Shown here in pieces: positions 12,541-19,725 of a stretch of 64,000 nucleotides of DNA. How positions within the stretch are numbered: the first letter of the stretch is position 1; each line of letters starts with the position of its first letter. Source of the stretch: Arthrobacter sp. NicSoilB8 (lineage in GTDB: Bacteria > Actinomycetota > Actinomycetes > Actinomycetales > Micrococcaceae); contig NZ_AP024655.1 of assembly GCF_019977355.1 (NCBI RefSeq), forward strand, positions 3,348,001-3,412,000, read 5' to 3'. The notes under the pieces were generated by a model. The model worked only from the letters and a program-made list of their open reading frames with translations. It had not been told where the DNA came from and did not search any database. The translations under genes and the position numbers were made by a program.

Positions 12541-12655
12541 GGTCACGAGTGCCAGCGCTAAACCCCGGTTTGCTGGCCGGCAACCCTCCAGTCGCGGTGG
12601 GGTGCCCCGGGTGACGACCTGGCCGGTCCGGAACGGACCCGGCAAGCGCGGACTC
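12541..12655 (+). ncRNA. SAM-IV riboswitch
   Basis: The stretch begins GGTCACGAGTGCCAGCG and continues with GCTGGCCGGCAACCCTCCA, CGCGGTGGGGTGCCCCGGG and TGACGACC, which closes P1 against the first bases. Downstream is a small hairpin (GGTCCG at 12625, CGGACC at 12634) and then GGCAAGCGCGGA at 12641. These conserved blocks and their order are those of the actinobacterial SAM-IV class. It lies in the leader of a class V aminotransferase. A further hairpin (about 12650-12670) next to the ribosome site GAGG could be the expression platform, so SAM would turn off translation or elongation. Confidence 0.9.
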
Positions 12656-12688
12656 CCACGATGTGGGGTCCTGGTCGAGTGAGGTCCC

Positions 12689-14128
12689 ATGACTACTGCC
12701 GTTTTTCCCACTGCCCCCGAATTCCACACGCGGTTTGCCGCCGCGGCCCGTCCGTTGGCCGCCGTCACCGGGGCCGAAATCCAGGCCCCGCTGATCCACG
12801 GCGGCCACGCCCGCTACGCCAACCTCGACTACGGCGCCTCGGCCCCGGCCCTGTCAGTCGTCTCGGCCTACCTGAACGAAATCCTGCCGTACTACGCGAG
12901 CGTCCACCGCGGCGCCGGCTACGCGTCGCAGATCAGCACCTCGGTCTACGAGAACTCCCGCGACATCGTCCGGGACTTCGTGGGCGGCCGACCGGACGAT
13001 GCGGTGATCTTTACCCGCAACACCACCGATTCCTTGAACCTGCTGGCCGGCTGCCTGCCGTTCCTCGACGGCCGGCCCGCCGGAGAGGTCCTCTACCTCG
13101 ACATCGAACACCACGCCAACCTCCTGCCCTGGCAGAATGTCCCGCACCGCAGCGTCGTGGCCGCCGCCACCCTCGCGGCCACCGTGGACCGCCTCCGGGA
13201 CGAGCTCGCCCGCGGCGGCGTAAGCCTCCTGGCCGTCACCGGCGCCTCCAACGTCACCGGGGAAATCCTGCCCATCGCCGCCCTCGCCGCACTGGCGCAC
13301 GAGTACGGCGCCAGGATCGTCGTCGACGCCGCGCAGCTGGCCCCGCACCGGCGGATCAACATTGCCGCGGACGACGTCGACTACCTCGCGTTCTCGGGGC
13401 ACAAGCTGTACGCCCCCTTCGGCGCCGGCGTGCTGGTGGGGCGGACGGACTGGCTCGACGCCGGCACCCCGCACCTCGCGGGCGGCGGGGCCGTCAAGGA
13501 TGCCCGGCTCGACTCCGTCAGCTGGACCACCGGACCGGCCCGGCACGAGGGCGGCTCGCCGAACGTGCTGGGTGCGGCCGCCCTGGCCCGTGCCACCCAG
13601 GTGATCGCGGCCCTGGACACGGAACAGTGGTACGCCCACGAGGACGCCATCCGGTCCTTCCTGGTCGAGGGTCTCCAAGGCATCGAGGGCGTGACCGTAC
13701 ACCAGATCTTTGCCGATTCCGCTCCCGCTTCTTCCCCCGGAGGTGCCCCCGGAGACGATCAGCCGGGCACCGGCACCATCGGAGTCGTGAACTTTTCCGT
13801 GGAAGGCTACGACGCCGGGCTGGTGGCCGCCTACCTGTCGGCCGAGCACGGCATCGGCCTGCGCGACGGCCGCTTCTGCGCCCATCCGCTGCTCAAGCGG
13901 CTCGGCCTGCCCGCCGGCTCCCTGCGGGCCAGCTTCGGTCTCGGCTCCCGTCTGGAGGATGCCGAGCGGCTCCTGGCCGGGCTGCGTCAGCTGCGGCAAA
14001 CGGGGCTCGGCTGGGACTACGTCGTGGACGCCGGACGCTGGGTTCCGGCCAACGACACCCGGATCTACCCGCACTGGGCACCGAACACCCCCGGCACTGC
14101 CGGCGCCGCGCCCTGCACAGTGGACTAG
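12689..14128 (+). CDS. PLP-dependent class V aminotransferase / cysteine-desulfurase-like enzyme under SAM-IV control
   Basis: A 479-residue fold-type I PLP enzyme. DYGASAPALSVVSAYLNEI (about 49) and the aldimine lysine in FSGHKLYAPFG (about 233-243) define the class V (NifS/SufS-like) family; DIEHHANLLPW (about 139) gives the PLP-stacking His. GRFCAHPLLKRLG (about 392) places a cysteine where SufS-type enzymes carry the persulfide-forming residue. The N-terminus is about 40 residues longer than SufS, and a low-complexity insert (SAPASSPGGAPGDDQPG) lies near 350. A SAM-IV riboswitch in the leader points to methionine/cysteine sulfur metabolism, though the substrate is unproven. No suf genes are adjacent. 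Confidence 0.9.
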   Translation: MTTAVFPTAPEFHTRFAAAARPLAAVTGAEIQAPLIHGGHARYANLDYGASAPALSVVSAYLNEILPYYASVHRGAGYASQISTSVYENSRDIVRDFVGGRPDDAVIFTRNTTDSLNLLAGCLPFLDGRPAGEVLYLDIEHHANLLPWQNVPHRSVVAAATLAATVDRLRDELARGGVSLLAVTGASNVTGEILPIAALAALAHEYGARIVVDAAQLAPHRRINIAADDVDYLAFSGHKLYAPFGAGVLVGRTDWLDAGTPHLAGGGAVKDARLDSVSWTTGPARHEGGSPNVLGAAALARATQVIAALDTEQWYAHEDAIRSFLVEGLQGIEGVTVHQIFADSAPASSPGGAPGDDQPGTGTIGVVNFSVEGYDAGLVAAYLSAEHGIGLRDGRFCAHPLLKRLGLPAGSLRASFGLGSRLEDAERLLAGLRQLRQTGLGWDYVVDAGRWVPANDTRIYPHWAPNTPGTAGAAPCTVD

Positions 14129-14184
14129 GACTGCGGACTAGGGCTGTGGACTATTTGGCGCCTGCGGACAGCGGACCGGGGCCC

Positions 14185-14226
14185 GCGGGCCAGGGACCGC
14201 GGGCCGGGGACCGCGGGCCAGGGACC
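14185..14226. repeat. Three tandem 14-bp repeats
   Basis: GCGGGCCAGGGACC, GCGGGCCGGGGACC and GCGGGCCAGGGACC follow one another without a gap at 14185, 14199 and 14213. The array lies in the 188-base gap between the aminotransferase and the methyltransferase. Confidence 0.85.
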
Positions 14227-14316
14227 GTCAACCACGGCAGAATCCTGGCGCGGTCCGGTGCGGTAAATTCGAAAGGTAACTGAACCCGTCAGGACCTTTC
14301 AGAAGGAGATCGCACG

Positions 14317-14418
14317 TTGCACAGCGTGCCCAAAATGCACACTCACCCCAAACTGCACAGCGACCCCAAAGCGAGCAGTGGCCCCAAACTGCACAGTGGC
14401 CCCAAACTGCAGAGCGAG
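14317..14418 (+). repeat. In-frame 18-bp tandem repeat, five full units
   Basis: Units of the type CCCAAACTGCACAGTGGC begin at 14329, 14347, 14365, 14383 and 14401, preceded by a partial unit at 14317. They are in frame with the methyltransferase and encode PK-L/M-H-S-x. Copies differ at a few bases. Confidence 0.9.
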
Positions 14419-15147
14419 CGGCGCCAGGAACTCGGACAAAGCTTCCAGGACGGCGGAGCACACTACGACCGCGTCCGCCCGGGCTATCCGCAGGAATCGG
14501 CCGACTGGCTGATCCCTGCGGGAGCGCGGGACGCCGCGGATATCGGCGCAGGCACCGGAAAGTTCACGGCACTCCTGTTCGCACGGGGATTGCACACGGT
14601 GGCCGTCGATCCCTCAGCCGACATGCTTGCGCAGCTGCGCCGGATGCTACCGGATGTTACCGCCGTCGAGGGCACCGCCGAGCACACGGGACTGGAGTCC
14701 GGGTCATTCGACCTCGTCACGGTTGCCCAGGCCTGGCACTGGTGCGACCCCCGCCTGGCCAGCGCCGAGATCGCCCGGATCCTGCGGCCGCACGGCGTGC
14801 TGGGCCTGATCTGGAATCAACTGGACACGGCGGTGCCCTGGGTTCACCGCCTCTCACGCATCATGCATGCCGGGGACGTCCACAAACCCCACTTCCGGCC
14901 TCCCGTGGGCCCCGAGTTCACCGGGTTGGAGGGCCACCTGACCCGGTGGGAGGATTCCGTCACCACCGCGGACATCCAGGAGCTGGCCAAGTCCCGCAGC
15001 TACTACCTGGCGGCGTCGGCGGCCACCCGGGACAAGGTCATGGCCAATCTCGACTGGTACCTTCACGAGCACTTGGGCCACGCCCCCGGCGATTCCCTCC
15101 GGCTTCCCTACCTCACCCAGACGTGGCGGGCCGTCCGGATTGCATGA
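14317..15147 (+). CDS. Class I SAM-dependent methyltransferase with repeat-encoded N-terminus
   Basis: A 276-residue protein starting at TTG behind AGAAGGAGAT. The methyltransferase fold begins near residue 45 (FQDGGAHYDRVRPGYP); motif I is ADIGAGTGKFTALLF (about 73), motif II VAVDPSADML (about 92), and motif IV region DLVTVAQAWHWCDP (about 131). The WHW motif and overall plan fit the small-molecule Methyltransf_11 group; the substrate is unknown. The first 34 residues are five six-residue units of the type PK(L/M)HSx, coded by an 18-bp tandem repeat (separate entry). A later start is not offered by any good ribosome site, so the repeats are probably translated. Confidence 0.88.
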   Translation: MHSVPKMHTHPKLHSDPKASSGPKLHSGPKLQSERRQELGQSFQDGGAHYDRVRPGYPQESADWLIPAGARDAADIGAGTGKFTALLFARGLHTVAVDPSADMLAQLRRMLPDVTAVEGTAEHTGLESGSFDLVTVAQAWHWCDPRLASAEIARILRPHGVLGLIWNQLDTAVPWVHRLSRIMHAGDVHKPHFRPPVGPEFTGLEGHLTRWEDSVTTADIQELAKSRSYYLAASAATRDKVMANLDWYLHEHLGHAPGDSLRLPYLTQTWRAVRIA

Positions 15148-15173
15148 GGCCTCCGTCGGAGCTATTGTTTCGG

Positions 15174-15200
15174 TATGCCTAATAATTAGTTGTAGGCATA
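15174..15200 (+). promoter_or_regulatory. Palindrome upstream of mntH, probable MntR operator
   Basis: TATGCCTA at 15174-15181 and TAGGCATA at 15193-15200 form a perfect 8-bp inverted repeat around an AT-rich 11-base centre. It is 100 bases before an Nramp manganese transporter gene whose operon encodes a DtxR-family regulator, which makes it the obvious operator candidate. Confidence 0.7.
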
Positions 15201-15299
15201 TGGAACTTTTTGTGGGCAATCAACTTTGACGCCGGCGGCTTCCTCCGTCGGTGACGATCATCGCGTCAACGCGGACGCGCAAAATCACGGGAGCTGGCA

Positions 15300-16586
15300 G
15301 TGCTGGACGTAAAGGGACACGAACAACAGCCGCCGGGCGCACGCACCTACAAGCATCCGGGTGCCCGCAGGGCGCTGATCGGCCTGTTGGGGCCGGCGTT
15401 TGTGGCGTCGATTGCCTATGTGGATCCTGGAAACGTGGCCGCCAACCTGACCGCCGGAGCCCAGTACGGGTACCTTCTGGTCTGGGTCCTCGTGGTGGCC
15501 AACGTCATGGCCGTGCTCGTCCAGTACCAGTCCGCCAAGCTCGGGATCGTCACCGGCAAGAGCCTTCCGGAGATCCTGGGCGAGCGGCTCAGGCCGTTCT
15601 GGCGCCGCGCCTTCTGGCTGCAGGCCGAAATCGTGGCGGCCGCCACGGACCTCGCCGAAGTGGTGGGCGGAGCAATCGCGCTGCACCTGCTGTTCGGCCT
15701 CCCCCTCCCTCTGGGTGCCGTGATCGTCGGCGCGGTCTCGATGCTCCTGCTCGCGGTGCAGGCACGGGAGAAGCAGCGTCCCTTCGAGTTCATCATCATG
15801 TTCCTGCTCGGCATCATCACCATCGGCTTCCTGGCCGGGTTGTTCATCAGCCCGCCCGATCCGGCGGCGGCCGTGGCCGGGCTCGTGCCCGGTTTCCAGG
15901 GTCCGGACACCGTCCTGCTGGCCGCCAGCATGCTCGGCGCCACGGTCATGCCGCACGCCATCTACGTCCACTCGGCCCTGTCCCGCGACCGGCACCGCCC
16001 GGACGAACACGTACATGTCCCCCCGTCCGCCGTTGCCCGGCTGGTCCGTGCCACCCGCTTCGACGTCGTGGCCGCGCTGGCCATCGCCGGAATCGTCAAC
16101 ATCGGCATGCTGCTGCTTGCCGCCTCGACGCTCGGCGGCGAAGAAGGAACGGACACCATCGAGGGCGCGCACGCGGCCATCACCGCCAACCTGGGCCCCA
16201 TCGTGGGTGTGGTGTTCGCCGTCGGGCTCCTCGCGTCCGGCCTGGCATCCACCTCGGTGGGCTGCTATGCCGGCGGAACCATCATGCAGGGCCTGCTCAA
16301 GATCCGGATCCCCGTCATGGCCCGCCGCGTGGTCACCCTGATTCCGGCCGTGGTGCTGCTGGCGGTCGGCTTCGACCCCACCTGGGGCCTCATCCTGAGC
16401 CAGGTGGTCCTCAGTTTCGGGATCCCCTTTGTCCTCGTCCCGCTGGTGGTCCTGACCAGCAACAAGACCCTGATGGGCCGTTTTGCCGACGGCCTGTCAC
16501 TGCGGATCGCGGCCATCATCAGCGTGATACTTGTGGTGGCGCTAAACCTGGTCCTGCTGTGGCTCACCTTCTCCGGGCGCGGCTGA
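15300..16586 (+). CDS. mntH: Nramp-family divalent metal (Mn2+) transporter
   Basis: A 428-residue inner-membrane proton-coupled metal importer with about 11 hydrophobic helices. The metal-site motifs are present: DPGN in TM1 (IAYVDPGNVAANLTAG, about 39) and MPHA in TM6 (GATVMPHAIYVHSAL, about 214). The first 20 residues are a polar cytoplasmic tail, and the GTG start has GGGAG nearby. The DtxR-type regulator gene follows after 16 bases. Control by manganese through the upstream palindrome is inferred. A His-rich loop (DRHRPDEHVHVPP) follows TM6. Confidence 0.95.
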   Translation: MLDVKGHEQQPPGARTYKHPGARRALIGLLGPAFVASIAYVDPGNVAANLTAGAQYGYLLVWVLVVANVMAVLVQYQSAKLGIVTGKSLPEILGERLRPFWRRAFWLQAEIVAAATDLAEVVGGAIALHLLFGLPLPLGAVIVGAVSMLLLAVQAREKQRPFEFIIMFLLGIITIGFLAGLFISPPDPAAAVAGLVPGFQGPDTVLLAASMLGATVMPHAIYVHSALSRDRHRPDEHVHVPPSAVARLVRATRFDVVAALAIAGIVNIGMLLLAASTLGGEEGTDTIEGAHAAITANLGPIVGVVFAVGLLASGLASTSVGCYAGGTIMQGLLKIRIPVMARRVVTLIPAVVLLAVGFDPTWGLILSQVVLSFGIPFVLVPLVVLTSNKTLMGRFADGLSLRIAAIISVILVVALNLVLLWLTFSGRG

Positions 16587-16602
16587 CGGTAGGCTTGGGC
16601 CT

Positions 16603-17319
16603 GTGAAGACCAGTACGCCCTCCTCCTCGATCGAGGACTACGTCAAGGTCATCTATTCCTTCACCGAGTGGCAGCAGAAGCCCATCACCTCCACGCAGCT
16701 GGCGCAGCGCCTGGGGGTCGCCAACTCCTCGGTGTCCGAAATGGTCCGCAAACTCAAGGACCAAGGCCTCGTAGACCACAAGCCCTATAGCGCCGTCACC
16801 CTCACCAGCGACGGTGTCCGGCTCGCCCTCTCCATGGTCCGGCGGCACCGGCTGCTCGAGACGTTCCTTGTCCAGGAGCTCGGGTACCGCTGGGACGAGG
16901 TCCACGACGAAGCCGAGCTCCTCGAGCACGCCGTCTCCGACACTTTCATCGAACGGATGGCGGCCAAGCTGGGTAACCCTTCACGCGACCCGCACGGCGA
17001 CCCCATTCCGGCCGCTGACGGCTCCGTGCTCATGCCCTCCGCCCACCGCCTGAGCGAACTCGACGACGGCCACACCGGCCGGATCACCCGGATTAGCGAT
17101 GAGAACCCGGAGCTCCTGCGTTATCTTGCCGCCGAGGACATTGATCTCGACGCCGAAGTGGAGGTTGTGGGCCGCAGGCCGTTCGGCGGCCCGCTCGTGG
17201 TGCGGATCGGTTCCGCCGCAGCGCCCCGCGAATTTGATTTTGCCGAGGAAGTCGCTTCATCCCTCTGGGTCCACAGCGATGCCGTGCACGCAGGCTGCAG
17301 TGTGGCGGCCCATGAGTGA
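16603..17319 (+). CDS. mntR: DtxR/MntR-family metal-dependent repressor
   Basis: A 238-residue regulator with three parts: winged helix (residues 1-65, SIEDYVKVIYSFTEWQQ, then TSTQLAQRLGVANSSVSEMV), metal-binding dimerisation domain (about 66-140, RRHRLLETFLVQELGY and DEAELLEHAVSD give the His/Glu ligands) and a C-terminal SH3/FeoA-like domain (about 150-235). This length is that of DtxR/IdeR-type proteins with the third domain; B. subtilis MntR lacks it. The location behind mntH argues for manganese rather than iron sensing. crcB follows 12 bases later. Confidence 0.9.
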   Translation: MKTSTPSSSIEDYVKVIYSFTEWQQKPITSTQLAQRLGVANSSVSEMVRKLKDQGLVDHKPYSAVTLTSDGVRLALSMVRRHRLLETFLVQELGYRWDEVHDEAELLEHAVSDTFIERMAAKLGNPSRDPHGDPIPAADGSVLMPSAHRLSELDDGHTGRITRISDENPELLRYLAAEDIDLDAEVEVVGRRPFGGPLVVRIGSAAAPREFDFAEEVASSLWVHSDAVHAGCSVAAHE

Positions 17320-17331
17320 CAAGGGCGCTGA

Positions 17332-17781
17332 GTGAAGCGTGCGCTTGATGAGCGCCGGGCCGTGCCGCGCCCCGGCGTTCCGGGCTGGAAGGCCTGGGCC
17401 GCCGTCGCCGTCGGCGGGCTGATCGGAACGGAGCTGCGGTTCGGCGCCGGCCTCATGTTCCCCGAAAGTGCCGGCGCGGTGCCCTGGACCACGCTGGCCA
17501 TCAATGTGGCCGGGAGTTTCGTCCTGGCCACCCTGACCACCATCTGGATCGCGCGGCCCAAGACGGCCTTCTGGCTGCGGGCCGGGATCGGTCCGGGCCT
17601 GCTAGGGTCATTCACCACCTTTTCGGCGCTCGTGATAGTCATTGACCAGCAGATCCGCGGCGGCCTCCATGCCACATGGCTGGCCTACCTCGGGCTCTCG
17701 CTCGTCCTGGGCCTGGGTGCCGCGGCCGCCGGCTGGAAAACCGGCAAGGCGATCGCGGACGCCGGCGGGGCTGCCCAATGA
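17332..17781 (+). CDS. crcB: Fluoride channel subunit CrcB/Fluc 1
   Basis: A 149-residue four-helix membrane protein of the Fluc family, which exports toxic fluoride. Signatures are VGGLIGTELRFGAGL, the pore motif NVAGSFVLATL (about 57) and LLGSFTTFSALVI (about 90), whose Phe-box residues line the pore. A 20-residue polar N-terminus precedes TM1. Its stop overlaps the start of the second crcB gene (ATGATGA), so both subunits are made together, as expected for a dual-topology heterodimer. No fluoride riboswitch was recognised upstream; the unit follows mntR closely. Confidence 0.94.
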   Translation: MKRALDERRAVPRPGVPGWKAWAAVAVGGLIGTELRFGAGLMFPESAGAVPWTTLAINVAGSFVLATLTTIWIARPKTAFWLRAGIGPGLLGSFTTFSALVIVIDQQIRGGLHATWLAYLGLSLVLGLGAAAAGWKTGKAIADAGGAAQ

Positions 17782-18149
17782 TGACCGCCCTCCTGGTGGG
17801 AGTCTTCGGTGTGGCAGGCGCCCTCCTGCGGTTCGCCGTCGACTCCTTCTTCGCCCACCACCAGGGCACCCGTCCGCACTGGCCATGGGCAACGCTGGCA
17901 GTCAACGTCGCAGGATCGTTCATCATCGGACTGTCCGTGGGCCTGACCGGCCACCTGGAGCTGGGAGCCGACTGGCATGCCGGCGTCGCGACCGGACTGG
18001 CCGGCGGCCTGACAACTTTCAGCTCCTGGAGCACCGCAACGGTGCGCCTCGTCAGCGAGACACGATACCGGGCGGCAGCGCTAAACATAGGCGCAAATCT
18101 CGTCGCGGGCCTCGCCGCCGCGGGCCTCGGGCTCTTCCTCGCCGGCTGA
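17778..18149 (+). CDS. crcB: Fluoride channel subunit CrcB/Fluc 2
   Basis: A 123-residue partner of the preceding protein. It shows FGVAGALLRFAVDSFF, NVAGSFIIGLSVGL and GGLTTFSSWSTATV, equivalent to the three Fluc motifs of subunit 1. The start is ATG at 17778, which overlaps the upstream stop; a second ATG follows directly. Paired short crcB genes usually encode opposite-topology subunits of one channel. The final Lys/Arg distribution was not analysed, so which subunit faces which way is not claimed. Confidence 0.94.
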   Translation: MMTALLVGVFGVAGALLRFAVDSFFAHHQGTRPHWPWATLAVNVAGSFIIGLSVGLTGHLELGADWHAGVATGLAGGLTTFSSWSTATVRLVSETRYRAAALNIGANLVAGLAAAGLGLFLAG

Positions 18150-18239
18150 GGACGTCAGCCGGCCGGCGGTGGTGTGTCGAGCCTTACACCGGGCCGTTCC
18201 AGTGGTTCCGGGCCGCCGTCGTTCCCGTATCGTTGAAGG

Positions 18240-18611
18240 ATGGTTACCCGACGTGAAGCAGCCCAGATCCTCGACATCCCGCTGGAAATGGCGCACCGTC
18301 ACGGCATCCCCTCCCGCCTGTCCGAGGCCGAGCTCGGCGAGCTGCTCGACAATCCCCCGGCGTGGCTGGTCCAGTCCAAGGCGAACCGGACAGGCAAAAG
18401 GCCCGTCTGGGTCCAGCTGACCTGCGCCGTCTGCGGATTTTCCGAAGCGGCCCGGCCCAAGAAATGGTGGCCGGACTTCACCTACGTCTGCTGTGCCCAC
18501 CACGAGGCCCGGGACATCCCGGTGCTCGGGCCCGGGCTCGTGCGCAGCGTGTACGACGGCGTCGGCAGCCGTTTCGCGGGCATCGTGGACGCCGCGGTTC
18601 CCGAAGCGTAG
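18240..18611 (+). CDS. Conserved hypothetical protein with Cys-rich zinc-binding-like block
   Basis: A 123-residue protein I recognise only as an Arthrobacter-type hypothetical. The N-terminus (VTRREAAQILDIPLEMAHRH) looks like a small helix-turn-helix, and residues 61-84 hold LTCAVCGFSEAARPK and TYVCCAHHEARD, a CxxC plus CC-x-HH pattern that could bind zinc. No signal peptide or membrane segment is visible. It starts with an ATG near GAAGG and stands between crcB and a small basic gene. DNA binding is a guess from composition. Confidence 0.72.
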   Translation: MVTRREAAQILDIPLEMAHRHGIPSRLSEAELGELLDNPPAWLVQSKANRTGKRPVWVQLTCAVCGFSEAARPKKWWPDFTYVCCAHHEARDIPVLGPGLVRSVYDGVGSRFAGIVDAAVPEA

Positions 18612-18658
18612 CTTAGAAAGCGGGGCTATTCCGGGCCCCTGCCGTGAGGGAGAGCACC

Positions 18659-18793
18659 ATGCCTGACAAGACGCCGCACCAGAGCGTGTCGAAGAAGTCG
18701 GTTAAAACGATCAAGGAAAAACGGGCCGAGAAAAAAGCGAAGCACATCGTTGATGCCCACACCGATCCAGTAGCACACATCAAAAAGCGCTGA
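18659..18793 (+). CDS. Small basic protein of 44 residues, unknown function
   Basis: ATG at 18659 follows GAGGGAGAGCACC, a convincing ribosome site, and the frame reads MPDKTPHQSVSKKSVKTIKE, then KRAEKKAKHIVDAHTD and a final HIKKR. About a third of the residues are Lys/Arg. The AT-richer codon choice and the hairpin terminator directly after the stop (18801) support a real gene. It has no recognised domain and was short enough to be overlooked by length cut-offs. Confidence 0.7.
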   Translation: MPDKTPHQSVSKKSVKTIKEKRAEKKAKHIVDAHTDPVAHIKKR

Positions 18794-18800
18794 AATGTCA

Positions 18801-18829
18801 CGGGGCCGGAAGCCTTGCTTCCGGCCCCG
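18801..18829 (+). terminator. Hairpin terminator after the 44-residue gene
   Basis: A perfect 13-bp stem (CGGGGCCGGAAGC and its complement) with a 3-base loop, 7 bases after the stop codon. There is no clear U-run. Confidence 0.7.
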
Positions 18830-18845
18830 CGTCGTGTTCCGTAGA

Positions 18846-18935
18846 CGTGCCTCTGCTTTGCGTCTGCCGTGCGTCTGACGTGCCTCTGCCCGTGCGTCTG
18901 CCGGGCATTTGACATGCCTCTGCCCTGCATCTGTG
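18846..18935. repeat. Degenerate 11-bp tandem repeat, about eight units
   Basis: Units of the type CGTGCCTCTGC / CGTGCGTCTGC begin at 18846, 18857, 18868, 18879, 18891, 18902, 18913 and 18924, with one-base slips. A T-run (GTTTTTTTGC) follows. It lies in a gene-free stretch. Confidence 0.85.
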
Positions 18936-19207
18936 CTGTTTTTTTGCTTGTTCTGCGGGGGTTTGGGCTCACCCTCAACGGATGATGCGGCTTCCCTGGT
19001 GTTGGCGCTTTAGTGGTGATGAGATCCTTGTGGCCGGGACCGTGGCTGCGGCCGCTGCTCCGCCCGGGGGCCGTGCCCGACGGTGCGGCCCGGCCGGCGT
19101 CCCGGTAGCGGAATCACCCGGCGCGGGTGGTGACGCCCCCGGACAGGACGTCCACACTAAGATCAGCGCGCTGGACGGTGCGCCCTAACCAGACCGGAGG
19201 AAAGCCA
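18936..19207. other. Remainder of gene-free stretch before the DUF6325 gene
   Basis: Together with the 11-bp array this is a gap of about 380 bases. I see no gene in this part: a 68-residue open frame here is Ala/Gly/Pro-rich without a ribosome site. The promoter of the DUF6325 gene must lie towards its right end. Confidence 0.45.
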
Positions 19208-19675
19208 GTGACAACCACACCGGAGACCGAGGCGCACGGCCCGGTCGACTTCGTACTCCTCGAGTTCCCCATGGCGGGACTGACAGGACGGGCTAGCGAG
19301 GAACTCGCTAAGCTCATCGAACAGGGCGTGGTCCGCCTCTTCGACCTCCTCGTCGTCATGAAAAACGAAGACGGCACCGTCGAGGTGCTCGAACTGACGG
19401 ACCCGGGCGGTCCGGCGGCAGGCTTCTCCTACTTCGAGGGGGCCCGGACCGGGCTTCTGGGCGATGACGATATCGCCGAGGCGGCTGCCGCGTTGCTCCC
19501 GGGGACGGTCGCCGCGCTCATTGTCTATGAGAACACCTGGGCGGCACCATTCGTGGCGGCCGTGCGTGAAAGCGGGGGCGAGCTCGTCGCGAGCACGCGG
19601 ATCCCCGCGCCGGACGTCATGGAAGCACTCGACGCCCTCGAGGCCCGCGACGCCGCGCCGGCGGCGGACGCATAA
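19208..19675 (+). CDS. DUF6325-family (DUF1269-like) protein
   Basis: A 155-residue protein starting at GTG behind GGAGGAAAGCCA. The core reads GPVDFVLLEFPMAGLTGRAS, then LAKLIEQGVVRLFDLLVVMK, with LLPGTVAALIVYENTWAAPF near residue 110. This pattern (alternating strands, a hydrophobic mid segment and a C-terminal helix) is that of small actinobacterial DUF1269/DUF6325 proteins. They commonly pair with a SHOCT-domain gene, which follows here after 50 bases. Function unknown; probably membrane-associated or envelope-linked by analogy. Confidence 0.82.
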   Translation: MTTTPETEAHGPVDFVLLEFPMAGLTGRASEELAKLIEQGVVRLFDLLVVMKNEDGTVEVLELTDPGGPAAGFSYFEGARTGLLGDDDIAEAAAALLPGTVAALIVYENTWAAPFVAAVRESGGELVASTRIPAPDVMEALDALEARDAAPAADA

Positions 19676-19725
19676 GAGACGCATAAGACCTGACGCAGAA
19701 GAAGTGATGTGAGAGGAGAGGAATT

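Noticed and set aside
12661..14283. A 540-codon plus-strand frame over the class V aminotransferase
   Set aside because: Arg/Pro/Gly-rich translation without motifs; the overlapping frame at 12689 contains all PLP-enzyme signatures.
17200..17331. Fluoride riboswitch before the crcB pair
   Set aside because: I looked for the conserved core and pseudoknot elements and did not see them; the genes follow mntR with almost no leader.
18982..19188. 68-codon frame before the DUF6325 gene
   Set aside because: Low-complexity composition, no ribosome site, and it ends just before a well-placed GTG gene start.
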